DNA of 64,000 bases from Clostridium_AW malenominatum (GCF_039521365.1 NZ_BAAACF010000003.1:186001-250000), one strand, 5' to 3'. Positions 48,543 through 57,311 are shown, counted from the first letter of the stretch. The notes: generated by a model not told the origin, from the letters alone. Translations and numbers: made by a program.

Positions 48543-50822
48543 TTATTTTTCTTGCATTGCCATAAACACCTTTTCAGGGGTTATTGGCAAACTTCTTATA
48601 TTAACTCCTACTGCATTATAAATAGCAGCTGCTATGGCAGGAGGTGGCGTATTTATAACTACCTCACCCACAGATTTTGCTCCAAAAGGTCCTGTAGGTT
48701 CATGACTTTCTTCAAAGTCTACTCTTACACTTTTTATATCTTTTCTACAAGGTATTTTATACTGCATAAAGGAATCTGTATCCATCTTTCCCCTATTATT
48801 ATATCTTACCTCTTCATACATTGCCATTCCGATTCCTTGAACTATTCCACCTTCAACTTGAATTCTTGCTAAATTTGGATTTATAACAGTTCCGCAATCT
48901 ACTACAGCAACATAATCTAGAAGATCAACCTTTCCAGTTTCCTTATCTACTTCCACCTCTGCAAAACCTGCAATAAAAGGTGGTGGTGAAGTATGACTTC
49001 CATAAGTTCCATTTCCCACTAATTGTTTATAATTTGGTCCAACTAAAACACTCTGGGCAATGCTTCTTATAGTAATCTCTCTCTTTTCATCATTACTTTT
49101 CAATACTTGTCCTTCAAATTCAATTTCATCCACTGAAACTTCAAGCATTTTTGCTCCAGTTTCTTTTATCTTTCCTAAAAGCTCTTCACAAGCTTTTACT
49201 ACTGCCATTCCTGTAACATAGGTAGTGCTTGAAGCATAAGATCCTGGATCATAAGGAGATACATCGGTATCTGCCGCAATAACTGTTATATTTTCAAGTT
49301 CTGTATCTAATACTTCTGCAGCCATTTGTGAAAGTATAGTATCACTACCTGTCCCCATATCTGTAGAACCTATAAGTAAAGTATAGCTTCCATCATCATT
49401 TAGCCTTACTTCTGCAGAAGCTGTATCAATATTTGCTATTCCTGAACCCTGCATGGTTACTGCCATGCCCACTGCTCTTACCTTATTTGGAGCAACTTCT
49501 ATGGAAGGAAATTTTTCCTTCCATCCTATCATATCTTTACCCTTTTCTATACATTTATCAAGGGTTGAGCTGTAGAAAGTTTTTCCACCAAAAGCTATTG
49601 AAGTTTCTCCTTCCTTCATAAGATTTTTCAACCTTATTTCTGTAGGATCCATATCAAGTTTATGAGCCAACTGATTCACAGCTGATTCAAGAGCAAAGGT
49701 TCCTTGTGTTGCTCCATAGCCTCTAAGAGCTCCAGCTGGCATCTTATTTGTATATACTACGTTTCCACCAAATCTTACCGCAGTAGTTTTATTATAAAGT
49801 GGCAATGTCTTTTCACCTACAACCCAGAAAGTAGTAGGCGCATGTTCTCCATAAGCTCCTGTGTCTGATAGACCCTCTATATCCACAACTTTAATAAAGC
49901 CTTCTTTATCCGCTCCCAGTCTTACCTTTAATCTCATAGCATGTCTACTACTAGTGCAACTAAAGGTTTCTTTTCTATCATAAATTATTTTTGATGGTTT
50001 ACCAGTTTTCCATGTAACTAATGCTGTAAATATTTCAACAGCAGCAGTTTGCTTTCCACCAAAGCCTCCGCCTATTCTTGGCTTCACAACCCTTATCTTA
50101 CTTGAAGGTATGCCTAACGCTCTTGATAAATGCCTTCTTACATGAAAAGGTATTTGAGTGGAGGACACTGTTACCAGTCTTCCTGTATGATCTATATAGC
50201 TAAAAGATCTATAGGTTTCCATCATTCCGTGGGCCTGTGCTTGAGAGTAGTAAGTCTCTTCTATCACTAAATCACATTTTTTTATTTCTTCTTCCACGTT
50301 ACCAAACTCTACATTATGTTCTACAACTATATTTCTATCTTTATTCATGCCTAAATCTATATTAAGATGCATATCTTCTTCAGGATGCACTACAGATTTA
50401 TGATCTATAGCCTTTTCAAAATCTAACACTGGCTCAAAAACTTCGTACTCCACCTTTATAAGCTTCATAGCTTTAAGTGCTGTTCTCTCATCTATTGCGG
50501 CTACTATTGCTACCTCATCTCCTACGTATCTTACAATAGGATCTAATATAAGTCTGTCATAAGGAGATGGCTCAGGATAAGATTGTCCAGCTAAGGTAAA
50601 TCTATTATTAGGTGCATCTTTATAAGTTAAAACGCACTCAACCCCTTCAATCTTCTCCGCTCTTGACGTATCAATAGACTTTATTCTTGCAAAAGCATGA
50701 GGGCTTCTCAATATTTTAATTACAAGGGCTTCTTTCATAACAAGATCATCGGTATACACTGGTTTTCCAGTAGCAATAGTCATACCATCAATCTTTGCAT
50801 AACCTTTTCCTACAACCTTCAT
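48543..50822 (-). CDS. xdhA: Xanthine dehydrogenase molybdenum-binding subunit
   Basis: The 759-residue subunit hydroxylates purines at the molybdenum centre. It shows the xanthine oxidase layout: an N-terminal hammerhead part (VVGKGYAKIDGMTIATGKPVY), GGGFGGKQTA in the cofactor region, PAGALRGYGATQ, GSTDMGTGSDTILSQMAAE and a C-terminal GPFGAKSVGEVVINTPPPAIAAAI, whose glutamate is the catalytic base. It requires the cytosine dinucleotide cofactor and, judging from the yqeB/yqeC neighbours, probably a labile selenium ligand. The substrate could be xanthine, hypoxanthine or another purine. It overlaps xdhC by one base at the stop-start junction. Confidence 0.9.
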   Translation of the reverse strand: MKVVGKGYAKIDGMTIATGKPVYTDDLVMKEALVIKILRSPHAFARIKSIDTSRAEKIEGVECVLTYKDAPNNRFTLAGQSYPEPSPYDRLILDPIVRYVGDEVAIVAAIDERTALKAMKLIKVEYEVFEPVLDFEKAIDHKSVVHPEEDMHLNIDLGMNKDRNIVVEHNVEFGNVEEEIKKCDLVIEETYYSQAQAHGMMETYRSFSYIDHTGRLVTVSSTQIPFHVRRHLSRALGIPSSKIRVVKPRIGGGFGGKQTAAVEIFTALVTWKTGKPSKIIYDRKETFSCTSSRHAMRLKVRLGADKEGFIKVVDIEGLSDTGAYGEHAPTTFWVVGEKTLPLYNKTTAVRFGGNVVYTNKMPAGALRGYGATQGTFALESAVNQLAHKLDMDPTEIRLKNLMKEGETSIAFGGKTFYSSTLDKCIEKGKDMIGWKEKFPSIEVAPNKVRAVGMAVTMQGSGIANIDTASAEVRLNDDGSYTLLIGSTDMGTGSDTILSQMAAEVLDTELENITVIAADTDVSPYDPGSYASSTTYVTGMAVVKACEELLGKIKETGAKMLEVSVDEIEFEGQVLKSNDEKREITIRSIAQSVLVGPNYKQLVGNGTYGSHTSPPPFIAGFAEVEVDKETGKVDLLDYVAVVDCGTVINPNLARIQVEGGIVQGIGMAMYEEVRYNNRGKMDTDSFMQYKIPCRKDIKSVRVDFEESHEPTGPFGAKSVGEVVINTPPPAIAAAIYNAVGVNIRSLPITPEKVFMAMQEK

Positions 50823-51271
50823 TATACTTCTACCCCCAAATACTTTTTAATAGCTCTCATTTGTCCCATATATCCAGTACATCTACATAGGTTTCCAGCT
50901 AAATAATGTTTTATTTCTTCATCATTTAGATTATTAAGCTCTTTTTTCATGGCTATAACTGTAAGTACAAAGCCTGGACTACAAAAACCACACTGTTCTG
51001 CCCCTTCAGCGGTAAAAATCCTTGCAAACTCCTCTGCTTCCGTTTGTACACCTTCAATAGTTGTTATGGTTTTTCCATTTGCCTTTACTGAAAGAGTGGA
51101 ACAAGAAAGAGTTGGCTTTCCATCTATCCAAACAGTACATAATCCACAGTTTGTAGTATCACAACCTCTTTTTACACTTAAATATCCAGCTTCTCTTAAA
51201 GTGTCTAGTAAAAACTCATCTGCATTAACATCTAAGCTATGCTTCTTTCCATTTATGATAAGCTCTATTTG
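50822..51271 (-). CDS. xdhC: Xanthine dehydrogenase [2Fe-2S] subunit
   Basis: The 149-residue subunit carries two [2Fe-2S] clusters that move electrons from molybdenum to FAD. The plant-type motif is CDTTNCGLCTVWIDGKPTLSC, and the second set is CGFCSPGF ... CRCTGY. GGAGGTATC precedes the ATG at 51271; the frame is open 15 codons further up but that would run far into xdhB. It overlaps the xdhB stop by 7 bases. The letter C follows the E. coli order; some authors label subunits differently. Confidence 0.9.
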   Translation of the reverse strand, partial: QIELIINGKKHSLDVNADEFLLDTLREAGYLSVKRGCDTTNCGLCTVWIDGKPTLSCSTLSVKANGKTITTIEGVQTEAEEFARIFTAEGAEQCGFCSPGFVLTVIAMKKELNNLNDEEIKHYLAGNLCRCTGYMGQMRAIKKYLGVEV

Positions 51272-52062
51272 CATGATACCACCTCCATTAATGTCCTTTT
51301 GATAAGAACCTTGCATATAGCCCTTCTATACTCAGCAGAACCTCTCATATTACTTCCAAAATTTAATTCTTCTACAGCCTTTTGAGCTACTTCTTCAATA
51401 AGAGCTTCATTTAGCTGTCCCTTTGAAATAAGCTCTGAAGCCTCAAGTGCTATCCTTGCAGTCGCTGGTCTTGCCCCTACTACAATCTTCCACTGATTCT
51501 CTAGTTTTGAAACAGTAAGATTTAATATAGGATAGTCCGTTGAAGAATTTCTAAAACAGTTATAAACTGCCTTTCTAGCATTCTTTTTTATAAATATCCT
51601 TGTTAAAATATCTCTTTCATATGGTCTTTGTAAAAATTCCTCCAAAGACATTCTACCACCTTTATAAAGCTCTACTTCTGTATCTAAAGCAAGTAGCGCT
51701 GTGATTACATCAGAAAAACCATATTTTGAAAACACAGTGGCTCCAATATTTACTACATTTCTAAATTGAATTCCAATGATATCTCCTACAGCTCTTACCA
51801 AGACACCACTGAAATAATTCTTTAAAAGAGAACTTGTCTCTATATCTCTAAGGGTGGTTGAAGCCCCCACTTCTATATAACCTTCAGTTTCTTTAATGTA
51901 GTTTAAATCTAATTTTGATAACTCAATAGCAGTTCCAATTCTTTTAGAACCCATCTTTAAAAATGCACATCCACCAAGAACCGTATTATTCTTCCTTGAT
52001 ACAAGAATATTATAGGCCTCCTCTAGAGTCTGTGGCTGAACTAAATCAATTACAGTAAACAC
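51265..52062 (-). CDS. xdhB: Xanthine dehydrogenase FAD-binding subunit
   Basis: The 265-residue subunit binds FAD in the CO dehydrogenase flavoprotein fold, with TVLGGCAFLKMGSKRIG as the first FAD loop and FRNVVNIGATVFSK as the second. The C-terminal region with SAEYRRAICKVLIKR is typical. It passes electrons to NAD or another acceptor. AAGGAGGAAATGTAGT lies before the ATG at 52062. It is slightly shorter than the common 280-290 residues but appears complete. It lies 14 bases after the permease gene. Confidence 0.88.
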   Translation of the reverse strand: MFTVIDLVQPQTLEEAYNILVSRKNNTVLGGCAFLKMGSKRIGTAIELSKLDLNYIKETEGYIEVGASTTLRDIETSSLLKNYFSGVLVRAVGDIIGIQFRNVVNIGATVFSKYGFSDVITALLALDTEVELYKGGRMSLEEFLQRPYERDILTRIFIKKNARKAVYNCFRNSSTDYPILNLTVSKLENQWKIVVGARPATARIALEASELISKGQLNEALIEEVAQKAVEELNFGSNMRGSAEYRRAICKVLIKRTLMEVVSCK

Positions 52063-52076
52063 TACATTTCCTCCTT

Positions 52077-53423
52077 TTATGCAGATAACTCTTCTAATTT
52101 ATCTGCTACTACTTTTTTATCTTCTTCATCCGCTGGTAATACTATGTTTAAAAATATAGCTACTATAGTGGCTATAGCTACTCCTGAGCCTTCAAATATC
52201 ATCTTAATTAAATGAGGGAAATTCTTTGAAGCTTCTGGCACCATACTAAATCCAACTCCTAAACCTAAGGAAACTGCAAGAATCATAGCGTTTCTACCTT
52301 TTAGTGGCGTTTCTGTAACCTGATTAATACCACTAACCACCATCATACTAAACATTACTACCGCCGCTCCTCCTAAAACACTTGGAGGCATTAATGCAAT
52401 AATAGCCCCTACTTTAGGAAATAGCCCTGTTATTATTAGAAACATAGCTCCAGTAGCTACTGCAAATCTATTCACAATCTTTGTCATGGTTATAATACCA
52501 ACATTTTGTCCAAAGGAAGTATTAGGTAGCACACCGAATAATGATGCAAAAGCTGTTCCTAATCCATCTGCTATAACTGCTCCTGAAACTTCTCTATCCG
52601 TCGCTTGTCTTCCAGCTCCCCCAGAAGTTATGCCACATGTATTACCTACAGTTTCCACTGTTGAAATAACAAACATTATCAACATAGATATTATAGCATC
52701 TAAATGAAACTCTATGCCAAACTTTAATGGCATAGGAAAGGAAAACCAACTAGCACTAGCTACAGAGGCAAAATTTATCTTGCCCATTGGAATTGCTACA
52801 AAATATCCAACAACTAAAGCTATAAGTACCGCCGACATGCTAGTTATGCCTTTAGTAAACTGTTTAAATGTTAATACAGTAATTAGAACTATAGAACCTA
52901 ACATTAAATTTTGTAGTGATCCAAAGTCCTTTGCACCTACACCGCCCGCAAAGTACTTCATACCTGTTCCAACTAAAGATAATCCTATGGAAAGTAATAC
53001 TATTCCTGTTATAAGCGGTGGAAAATATTTTCTTATATGCTTTAGAAAAAATCCTACAATTATTTGAAAAATACCACCTATCAATGCTGCTCCTAACACT
53101 CCTGGTAGACCATATTTTGCTGATATAGCAAGACATGAAGGTAAAAAGCCAAAGCTTGTACCCATAATAATTGGTAGCCTTGCTCCTACAGGCCCTATAG
53201 GGTAACATTGAATTAGAGATACAATCCCTGCAACAAGCATGGCACATTGAATTAAAAATGCCTTTTGTTCTACTGGTAACTTTAATGCATTGGAAATTAT
53301 TATTATTGGCGTTACATTGCCTACGAACATTGCTAATACATGCTGTAATCCTAAAGGTATAGCTGTTCCTAATGGCGGAACTCCATCAAAACTATAAATA
53401 AGTTCTTTTTTATCTTCTTTCAT
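52077..53423 (-). CDS. NCS2 family xanthine/uric acid-type permease
   Basis: The 448-residue membrane protein has about 12-14 helices and the nucleobase-cation symporter-2 pattern: LQHVLAMFVGNVTPIIIIS at the start, MGTSFGFLPS, and FGVLPNTSFGQNVGIITMTKIVNR, whose QN(V)G motif binds substrate. It should import xanthine, uric acid or a similar purine with protons. It is the first gene of the purine/molybdenum operon, directly upstream of xdhB, so the imported base is probably the substrate of the enzyme. No purine riboswitch is visible in the leader. Exact specificity (xanthine, urate or uracil) cannot be told. Confidence 0.88.
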   Translation of the reverse strand: MKEDKKELIYSFDGVPPLGTAIPLGLQHVLAMFVGNVTPIIIISNALKLPVEQKAFLIQCAMLVAGIVSLIQCYPIGPVGARLPIIMGTSFGFLPSCLAISAKYGLPGVLGAALIGGIFQIIVGFFLKHIRKYFPPLITGIVLLSIGLSLVGTGMKYFAGGVGAKDFGSLQNLMLGSIVLITVLTFKQFTKGITSMSAVLIALVVGYFVAIPMGKINFASVASASWFSFPMPLKFGIEFHLDAIISMLIMFVISTVETVGNTCGITSGGAGRQATDREVSGAVIADGLGTAFASLFGVLPNTSFGQNVGIITMTKIVNRFAVATGAMFLIITGLFPKVGAIIALMPPSVLGGAAVVMFSMMVVSGINQVTETPLKGRNAMILAVSLGLGVGFSMVPEASKNFPHLIKMIFEGSGVAIATIVAIFLNIVLPADEEDKKVVADKLEELSA

Positions 53424-53487
53424 TATTTATATTCCTCCAAATCTTTAAAATAATGTTGATTATTTTTTATAATTTCATATTAATTAT

Positions 53488-53501
53488 ATCATGCGATATG
53501 A
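53488..53501. promoter_or_regulatory. Palindrome in the permease/xdh operon leader
   Basis: ATATCATGCGATAT is a perfect palindrome apart from its 4-base centre, 65 bases before the permease start. Read on the other strand it differs from the PadR operator arm only by absence of one CAT. Confidence 0.35.
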
Positions 53502-53583
53502 AAAATGTCGAATCTTATTTTATAATAAGTTTTTAATGTTTGTACTGTAGCGAATATATGCAATTATTGTAAATGCAAATACG

Positions 53584-53610
53584 AAAACCGCATATCTATG
53601 ATATGCGGTT
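53584..53610 (-). terminator. Terminator after the GNAT gene
   Basis: AACCGCATAT pairs perfectly with ATATGCGGTT around a 5-base loop; TTTT follows on the minus strand, 20 bases after the acetyltransferase stop. Confidence 0.8.
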
Positions 53611-53629
53611 ATATTATCTAAAATATTTT

Positions 53630-54136
53630 TTATGCTGCTATTTTTAAGAACTCTTCCATAGTCATGGAATACTGCACTTCCTTTGGTAGCTCCTTATCCT
53701 TTGTAAATCCTATTTTTTTAAATACTCCTCTGGATCTTTCATTTTTAAAATTAATCTTTGCAATTACCTCATCTACTCTCCACTCAAAAAATGCTTGTTT
53801 TAACCCTTTAAGAATGGCATTAGTTCCTAATCCCTTGCCCCACTTTTCCCTATCACCAATTACCACTACCATTTCTGCCCCTTTTCCTTTAGGTACAAGT
53901 CTTAAAAAACCAACAGGTTCTCCCTGTTTTGTTGTTATCATAAAAAAACTTCCATCTTGATTAAACAAGTGAGTAAGGATAGGCATATTAACCCTATACA
54001 TTACTTGTTTTATACTGTCGCTAACATTTTGTCTTTCATTTAGATACGCTGTAACTTGGTTATCTTCTAACCAATCTATGATTTTCCATGCATCTGAGGA
54101 GAAAATTTCTCGACGCAATTCTACATTACTATCCAT
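53630..54136 (-). CDS. GNAT family N-acetyltransferase
   Basis: The 168-residue protein has the GNAT core: GFLRLVPKGKGAEMVVVIGDREKWGKGLGTNAILKGLKQAFF, in which EKWGKGLGT is the acetyl-CoA pyrophosphate loop, and later INFKNERSRGVFKKIGF. The Rim/SpeG-like end suggests a small amine, amino acid or protein N-terminus as acceptor, but this cannot be fixed. The ATG at 54136 is 13 bases after GGGGG, a long spacing; an in-frame CTG two codons earlier has a better distance and cannot be excluded. It is preceded by a structured leader with a terminator, so it is likely attenuated. Confidence 0.85.
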   Translation of the reverse strand: MDSNVELRREIFSSDAWKIIDWLEDNQVTAYLNERQNVSDSIKQVMYRVNMPILTHLFNQDGSFFMITTKQGEPVGFLRLVPKGKGAEMVVVIGDREKWGKGLGTNAILKGLKQAFFEWRVDEVIAKINFKNERSRGVFKKIGFTKDKELPKEVQYSMTMEEFLKIAA

Positions 54137-54163
54137 AATCAGTACTAATCCCCCTTAAAATGA

Positions 54164-54210
54164 TAAAAACCCTATCATGGGCGCTTTTGGCGTCGAATAA
54201 TAGGTTTTAA
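54164..54210 (-). terminator. Leader terminator upstream of the GNAT gene
   Basis: On the minus strand AAAACCTATTAT pairs with ATGATAGGGTTTT (one bulge) around a GC-rich loop, and TTTTTATC follows. It lies about 30 bases before the GNAT start codon. Confidence 0.7.
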
Positions 54211-54278
54211 CGTACACTGATATGGTACCATCCCCACCCATTTACGTCAAATGCTGTAAATGGGTTTACATGGCGTTA
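54208..54278 (-). ncRNA. Possible structured regulatory leader before the GNAT gene
   Basis: On the minus strand TAACG (54278-54274) can pair with CGTTA (54212-54208), enclosing a perfect 10-bp hairpin (ACCCATTTAC/GTAAATGGGT) and a second small hairpin around the GATGGTACCATATC sequence. The next feature is the terminator at 54164-54210, with which the 3' strand of the outer helix overlaps. This is the layout of a transcription-attenuating riboswitch, but I cannot assign it to a known class. Confidence 0.45.
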
Positions 54279-54302
54279 CTATAGTTTAAATAGATATATT
54301 GA

Positions 54303-55988
54303 CTAAACGGAGAGTATTCCTCGCTTATTCTCCATAATCACTTCTATAAATAATTCAACAATATCTGGATCGAATTGAGTACCACTACATCTCCTTAACT
54401 CTTCAATAGCTTCATCGTAGCTTTTTCTTCTATTATACGGTCTGTTAGAAGTCATCGCATCAAAACTATCTACTACCGTTAATACTCTAGCTAGGAAAGG
54501 TATATCTTCTCCTTTAAGGTTATCTGGATATCCCTTGCCATCATATCTTTCATGATGATGCAATATTAAATCTGAAATTTTTTCAAGAGACTTAACGGGC
54601 TTTATTATTTCTACTCCATTTAGTGGGTGACCCTTAAGTATTTCCCATTCTTCATCCGTTAATGGCATTCTTTTATTCAGTATTTCTCTTGAAATATTTA
54701 TTTTCCCAATATCATGTATATAAGCTCCATATATAAGGTCTTTTTTTTCTTCCTCACTTATCTGAAGCTTATCTGCTAATAATCTGCTATAAGCTACCAC
54801 TCTTTCAATGTGTCCATATGTATATCTGTCTTTAGCGTTAATAACACTTATTAATGTTTTTATTGATGTAACTAAATCTATATGCTTTTCATCAATATCA
54901 TTTTTTAAATCATCTAAAATAGATGAATATATTTCAACTCTATTCTTATTAAAAAACTTAGCTCTATAGAGAGCATCATCAGCGCTTTTAATAAGCTCTA
55001 CATCATTTTTAGCTTTGTCAGGATACACAGATATTCCTATTGAAACCGTTAATTTGCCATTAGGTTGATTTTCCTCTCCCTCAAAATAAGTAGATTCTAC
55101 TTTACTTCTTATATTTTCAGCTATTTTAACGGCATCTTTTTCAGAAGTATTTGGCAGTATTACTGCAAATTCTTCACCGCCATATCTAGCTACTATATCT
55201 TCTTTTCCAACATTACTCTTTAACATGCATCCTATAGTTCTAAGTACGTCATCTCCCTTTTGGTGTCCATAAAGATCGTTATAGTATTTAAAATAATCTA
55301 TATCAATAAATATCATAGAAACAGGACTTTTTTCCTCTTCACATGATCGTATTTTCTCACTTAAAGCCTCATGAAAAAATCTATGGTTATACACACAGGT
55401 AAGGCCATCCTCATTAACTAAATTTTCCAGTTTTTTAATATGATTACTTTCTATCCTCACATAGAATCCTAAAGGCCATGCTGTAAGAAAGAAAATACCA
55501 GCTAATATTAAGTCATTTTCAAAATATTGGTTAATAGGTGTTTTAGGGGCACATAAGATATCCATGGCTAAAATAATAGCTGACGAAATGGTAGCTACTA
55601 TCATGCCTTGCTTCATGCCCGATTGTATTGTGGCAGTTATAATAATAAACAAAAACAAAAATTTATATTCACTAGCGTGAGCACCAGATATGAGTATTAC
55701 ACCAAAAAATATCGAAATAAAAATAAAATTTTCAATTAATTGTATGAGTTTCATATGTTTTGAATTAAACTTTCTGGTTGTTGAAAATGCCCACAAGCCA
55801 TATATTAAAGATAGAGTTAGAATAGCAATACTTATCATGTACATGCCAAACATATTATCTACTACTTTATCACCATTATTAAAAAAACGTTTAAATATGC
55901 ATATTCCTGAAAATAGTAGTGAAGATAATTTTACTACCGATACTATATTATTTATTTGATTACGTTTATTATGTTCTATATTAGTCAT
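54303..55988 (-). CDS. Membrane GGDEF/HD-GYP protein (c-di-GMP synthesis and hydrolysis)
   Basis: The 561-residue protein has an N-terminal membrane part with about six helices (residues 15-175), a GGDEF domain (about 190-350) and an HD-GYP domain (about 370-545). The cyclase active site reads RYGGEEFAVILP and is intact. The phosphodiesterase keeps HDIGKINIS and HHERYDGKGYPDNLKGEDIP, including the HD and GYP residues. It can therefore in principle both make and break c-di-GMP, probably under control of the membrane part. GAGGT precedes the ATG at 55988. It lies 60 bases after agrD on the same strand, behind a small terminator. Confidence 0.9.
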   Translation of the reverse strand: MTNIEHNKRNQINNIVSVVKLSSLLFSGICIFKRFFNNGDKVVDNMFGMYMISIAILTLSLIYGLWAFSTTRKFNSKHMKLIQLIENFIFISIFFGVILISGAHASEYKFLFLFIIITATIQSGMKQGMIVATISSAIILAMDILCAPKTPINQYFENDLILAGIFFLTAWPLGFYVRIESNHIKKLENLVNEDGLTCVYNHRFFHEALSEKIRSCEEEKSPVSMIFIDIDYFKYYNDLYGHQKGDDVLRTIGCMLKSNVGKEDIVARYGGEEFAVILPNTSEKDAVKIAENIRSKVESTYFEGEENQPNGKLTVSIGISVYPDKAKNDVELIKSADDALYRAKFFNKNRVEIYSSILDDLKNDIDEKHIDLVTSIKTLISVINAKDRYTYGHIERVVAYSRLLADKLQISEEEKKDLIYGAYIHDIGKINISREILNKRMPLTDEEWEILKGHPLNGVEIIKPVKSLEKISDLILHHHERYDGKGYPDNLKGEDIPFLARVLTVVDSFDAMTSNRPYNRRKSYDEAIEELRRCSGTQFDPDIVELFIEVIMENKRGILSV

Positions 55989-56022
55989 ATTTCATTACCT
56001 CATAATGTAATTTTCAAGGAAT

Positions 56023-56045
56023 AAAGATCGGTTAAACCGACCTTT
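56023..56045 (-). terminator. Short hairpin between agrD and the GGDEF/HD-GYP gene
   Basis: AAAGGTCGGTT pairs with AACCGATCTTT (one G-U pair) with almost no loop, and TTATT follows. It may reduce, but perhaps not abolish, read-through. Confidence 0.6.
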
Positions 56046-56048
56046 ACC

Positions 56049-56183
56049 CTATTCTTCTCTTAGGCATCCCGGTTCTTCTGGTTGATAGTTTAACCAAAAA
56101 CATGCTGATGAAGCCACTGTAGATGCTAAAAGAGTTGTCACTGTAGCAATTAACATTAATACTTTTTTGTTTAATTTTTTCAT
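56049..56183 (-). CDS. agrD: Cyclic lactone autoinducer peptide precursor, AgrD-like (44 residues)
   Basis: The peptide has a basic, hydrophobic N-terminal leader (MKKLNKKVLMLIATVTTLLA) and then SSACFWLN, followed by an acidic tail starting YQPEEPG. This is the layout of clostridial AgrD: Cys28 would form a thiolactone with a residue four or five positions later, and the conserved YQPE-P tail would be cut off by AgrB. A second cysteine near the C-terminus (Cys40) is unusual. The ATG overlaps the agrB stop codon (ATGA), so translation is coupled. It is too short for routine gene callers. The mature pheromone sequence is inferred. Confidence 0.88.
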   Translation of the reverse strand: MKKLNKKVLMLIATVTTLLASTVASSACFWLNYQPEEPGCLREE

Positions 56184-56851
56184 ACCCTTTCACCCCTTAT
56201 ATTTGATATATACTTTAAAAAAGCATCTATTTTGTACAATATTAAGTGTCCCTTTTCTGTAAGAGTAAAAATCTGCCAAGCTGTACCTCCGTATATGGAA
56301 AGTATATAGATAAGCAAGCTTCTCTCTCCTATTTTTCTATATATCATTAAAATAAATAGAATAATAATTAAATAAACACTTAAAATTATAATAGACCCTT
56401 TCTTTAACCTAGTTCTTTTTTCTTTTTTCTTTATAGGCTTAGCAGCACTATCTACTGGAGCTAATTTGTAAATTATATAATATGACCATATAAAAACTAG
56501 TAACCCCAATAGTAAGACCATATTTAAACTTATATTGGGACTTATAATAAATTTAAACACTAATGCTTGTACAATACATATAACAGTTCCGATTAAGGCA
56601 CATCTCCCTGGAGAACCTGCATGGGCACCTCCTGAATATTTTCTTAATATACTTCCTACGAAGGATATTATTAACGCCTCAACTCCCACTTGAAATATAT
56701 ATCCAAATATAGCTACAAGAGCTATAGAATAAATCATTTGTAATAAGGCAAAGGCTCCGTAAGCAATTACTTCTCTTTTATCCTTGTCAAAATTTAATTC
56801 GGATGCTATTTTAGTAGCAATATTATTAGATATACTGTCTATATTAAACAT
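56180..56851 (-). CDS. agrB: AgrB-like peptide-processing membrane protease
   Basis: The 223-residue protein has about six membrane helices and the AgrB active site, His77 and Cys84, in RKYSGGAHAGSPGRC, at the same positions as in S. aureus. AgrB cleaves the AgrD tail and forms the thiolactone intermediate. A basic loop (KKKEKRTRLKK) lies near residue 150. The gene overlaps the upstream 155-residue gene by 8 bases and agrD by 4, so the three are one unit. No agrC/agrA pair follows, unlike the staphylococcal operon. Confidence 0.9.
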   Translation of the reverse strand: MFNIDSISNNIATKIASELNFDKDKREVIAYGAFALLQMIYSIALVAIFGYIFQVGVEALIISFVGSILRKYSGGAHAGSPGRCALIGTVICIVQALVFKFIISPNISLNMVLLLGLLVFIWSYYIIYKLAPVDSAAKPIKKKEKRTRLKKGSIIILSVYLIIILFILMIYRKIGERSLLIYILSIYGGTAWQIFTLTEKGHLILYKIDAFLKYISNIRGERV

Positions 56852-57311
56852 AATTTAATTCTTTCTTTTTTAATAATACAAAATAACAAAATCCAGCTAT
56901 TACTCCAAATACTACCAGAGACGGTATACCATACAATGTTTTTAACATAGAATCATTGAATATGTGACTAATGTCTGCTTTAAATATATATTGTATAATA
57001 AAAACATTGATTCCTTCACATATAAATTGAAGAATTATTAAAATTATAGCTGCTTGAATTGACTTAATTACGTCTATTTTATTTATGTTAACACTTAAAA
57101 GGATTATAGAAATAATGCTTAATATAGTATGCACACCATAATGAATTGGAAGCTTTCTTATTGTAATACCTATAAATGACATTAATATACTAGAGATTAA
57201 ATAGTCTCTTTTATTTATAGCAGTTTTTGAAAATGCATATGATGCAAAAATAAATAAAAAACCTTCTGGAATAGCTCGCCCAAAAAATTCTACTAATGAT
57301 AATTCAAACAT
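56844..57311 (-). CDS. Small polytopic membrane protein in the agr-like locus
   Basis: The 155-residue protein has about five hydrophobic helices and no soluble domain. Its sequence (IRKLPIHYGVHTILSIISII, then ILQFICEGINVFI and LYGIPSLVVFG) resembles the membrane sensor region found at the start of some clostridial GHKL-type kinases, but no kinase part follows. It is translationally coupled to agrB. It could be a kinase-less pheromone receptor, an accessory factor for peptide export, or a relic. The likeness to sensor domains is my impression from pattern and needs a profile search. AAGGGAAAT precedes the ATG. Confidence 0.5.
   Translation of the reverse strand: MFELSLVEFFGRAIPEGFLFIFASYAFSKTAINKRDYLISSILMSFIGITIRKLPIHYGVHTILSIISIILLSVNINKIDVIKSIQAAIILIILQFICEGINVFIIQYIFKADISHIFNDSMLKTLYGIPSLVVFGVIAGFCYFVLLKKKELNYV

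Noticed and set aside
53424..53600. Purine riboswitch before the NCS2 permease
   Set aside because: None of the conserved purine aptamer blocks (TATAAT...GGATATGG, TCTACC, ACCGTAAAT) was found on the minus strand.
54208..54278. T-box reading of the TGGTACC sequence before the GNAT gene
   Set aside because: The match is limited to TGGTACC; there is no room for stem I and the flanks do not fit the T-box core.
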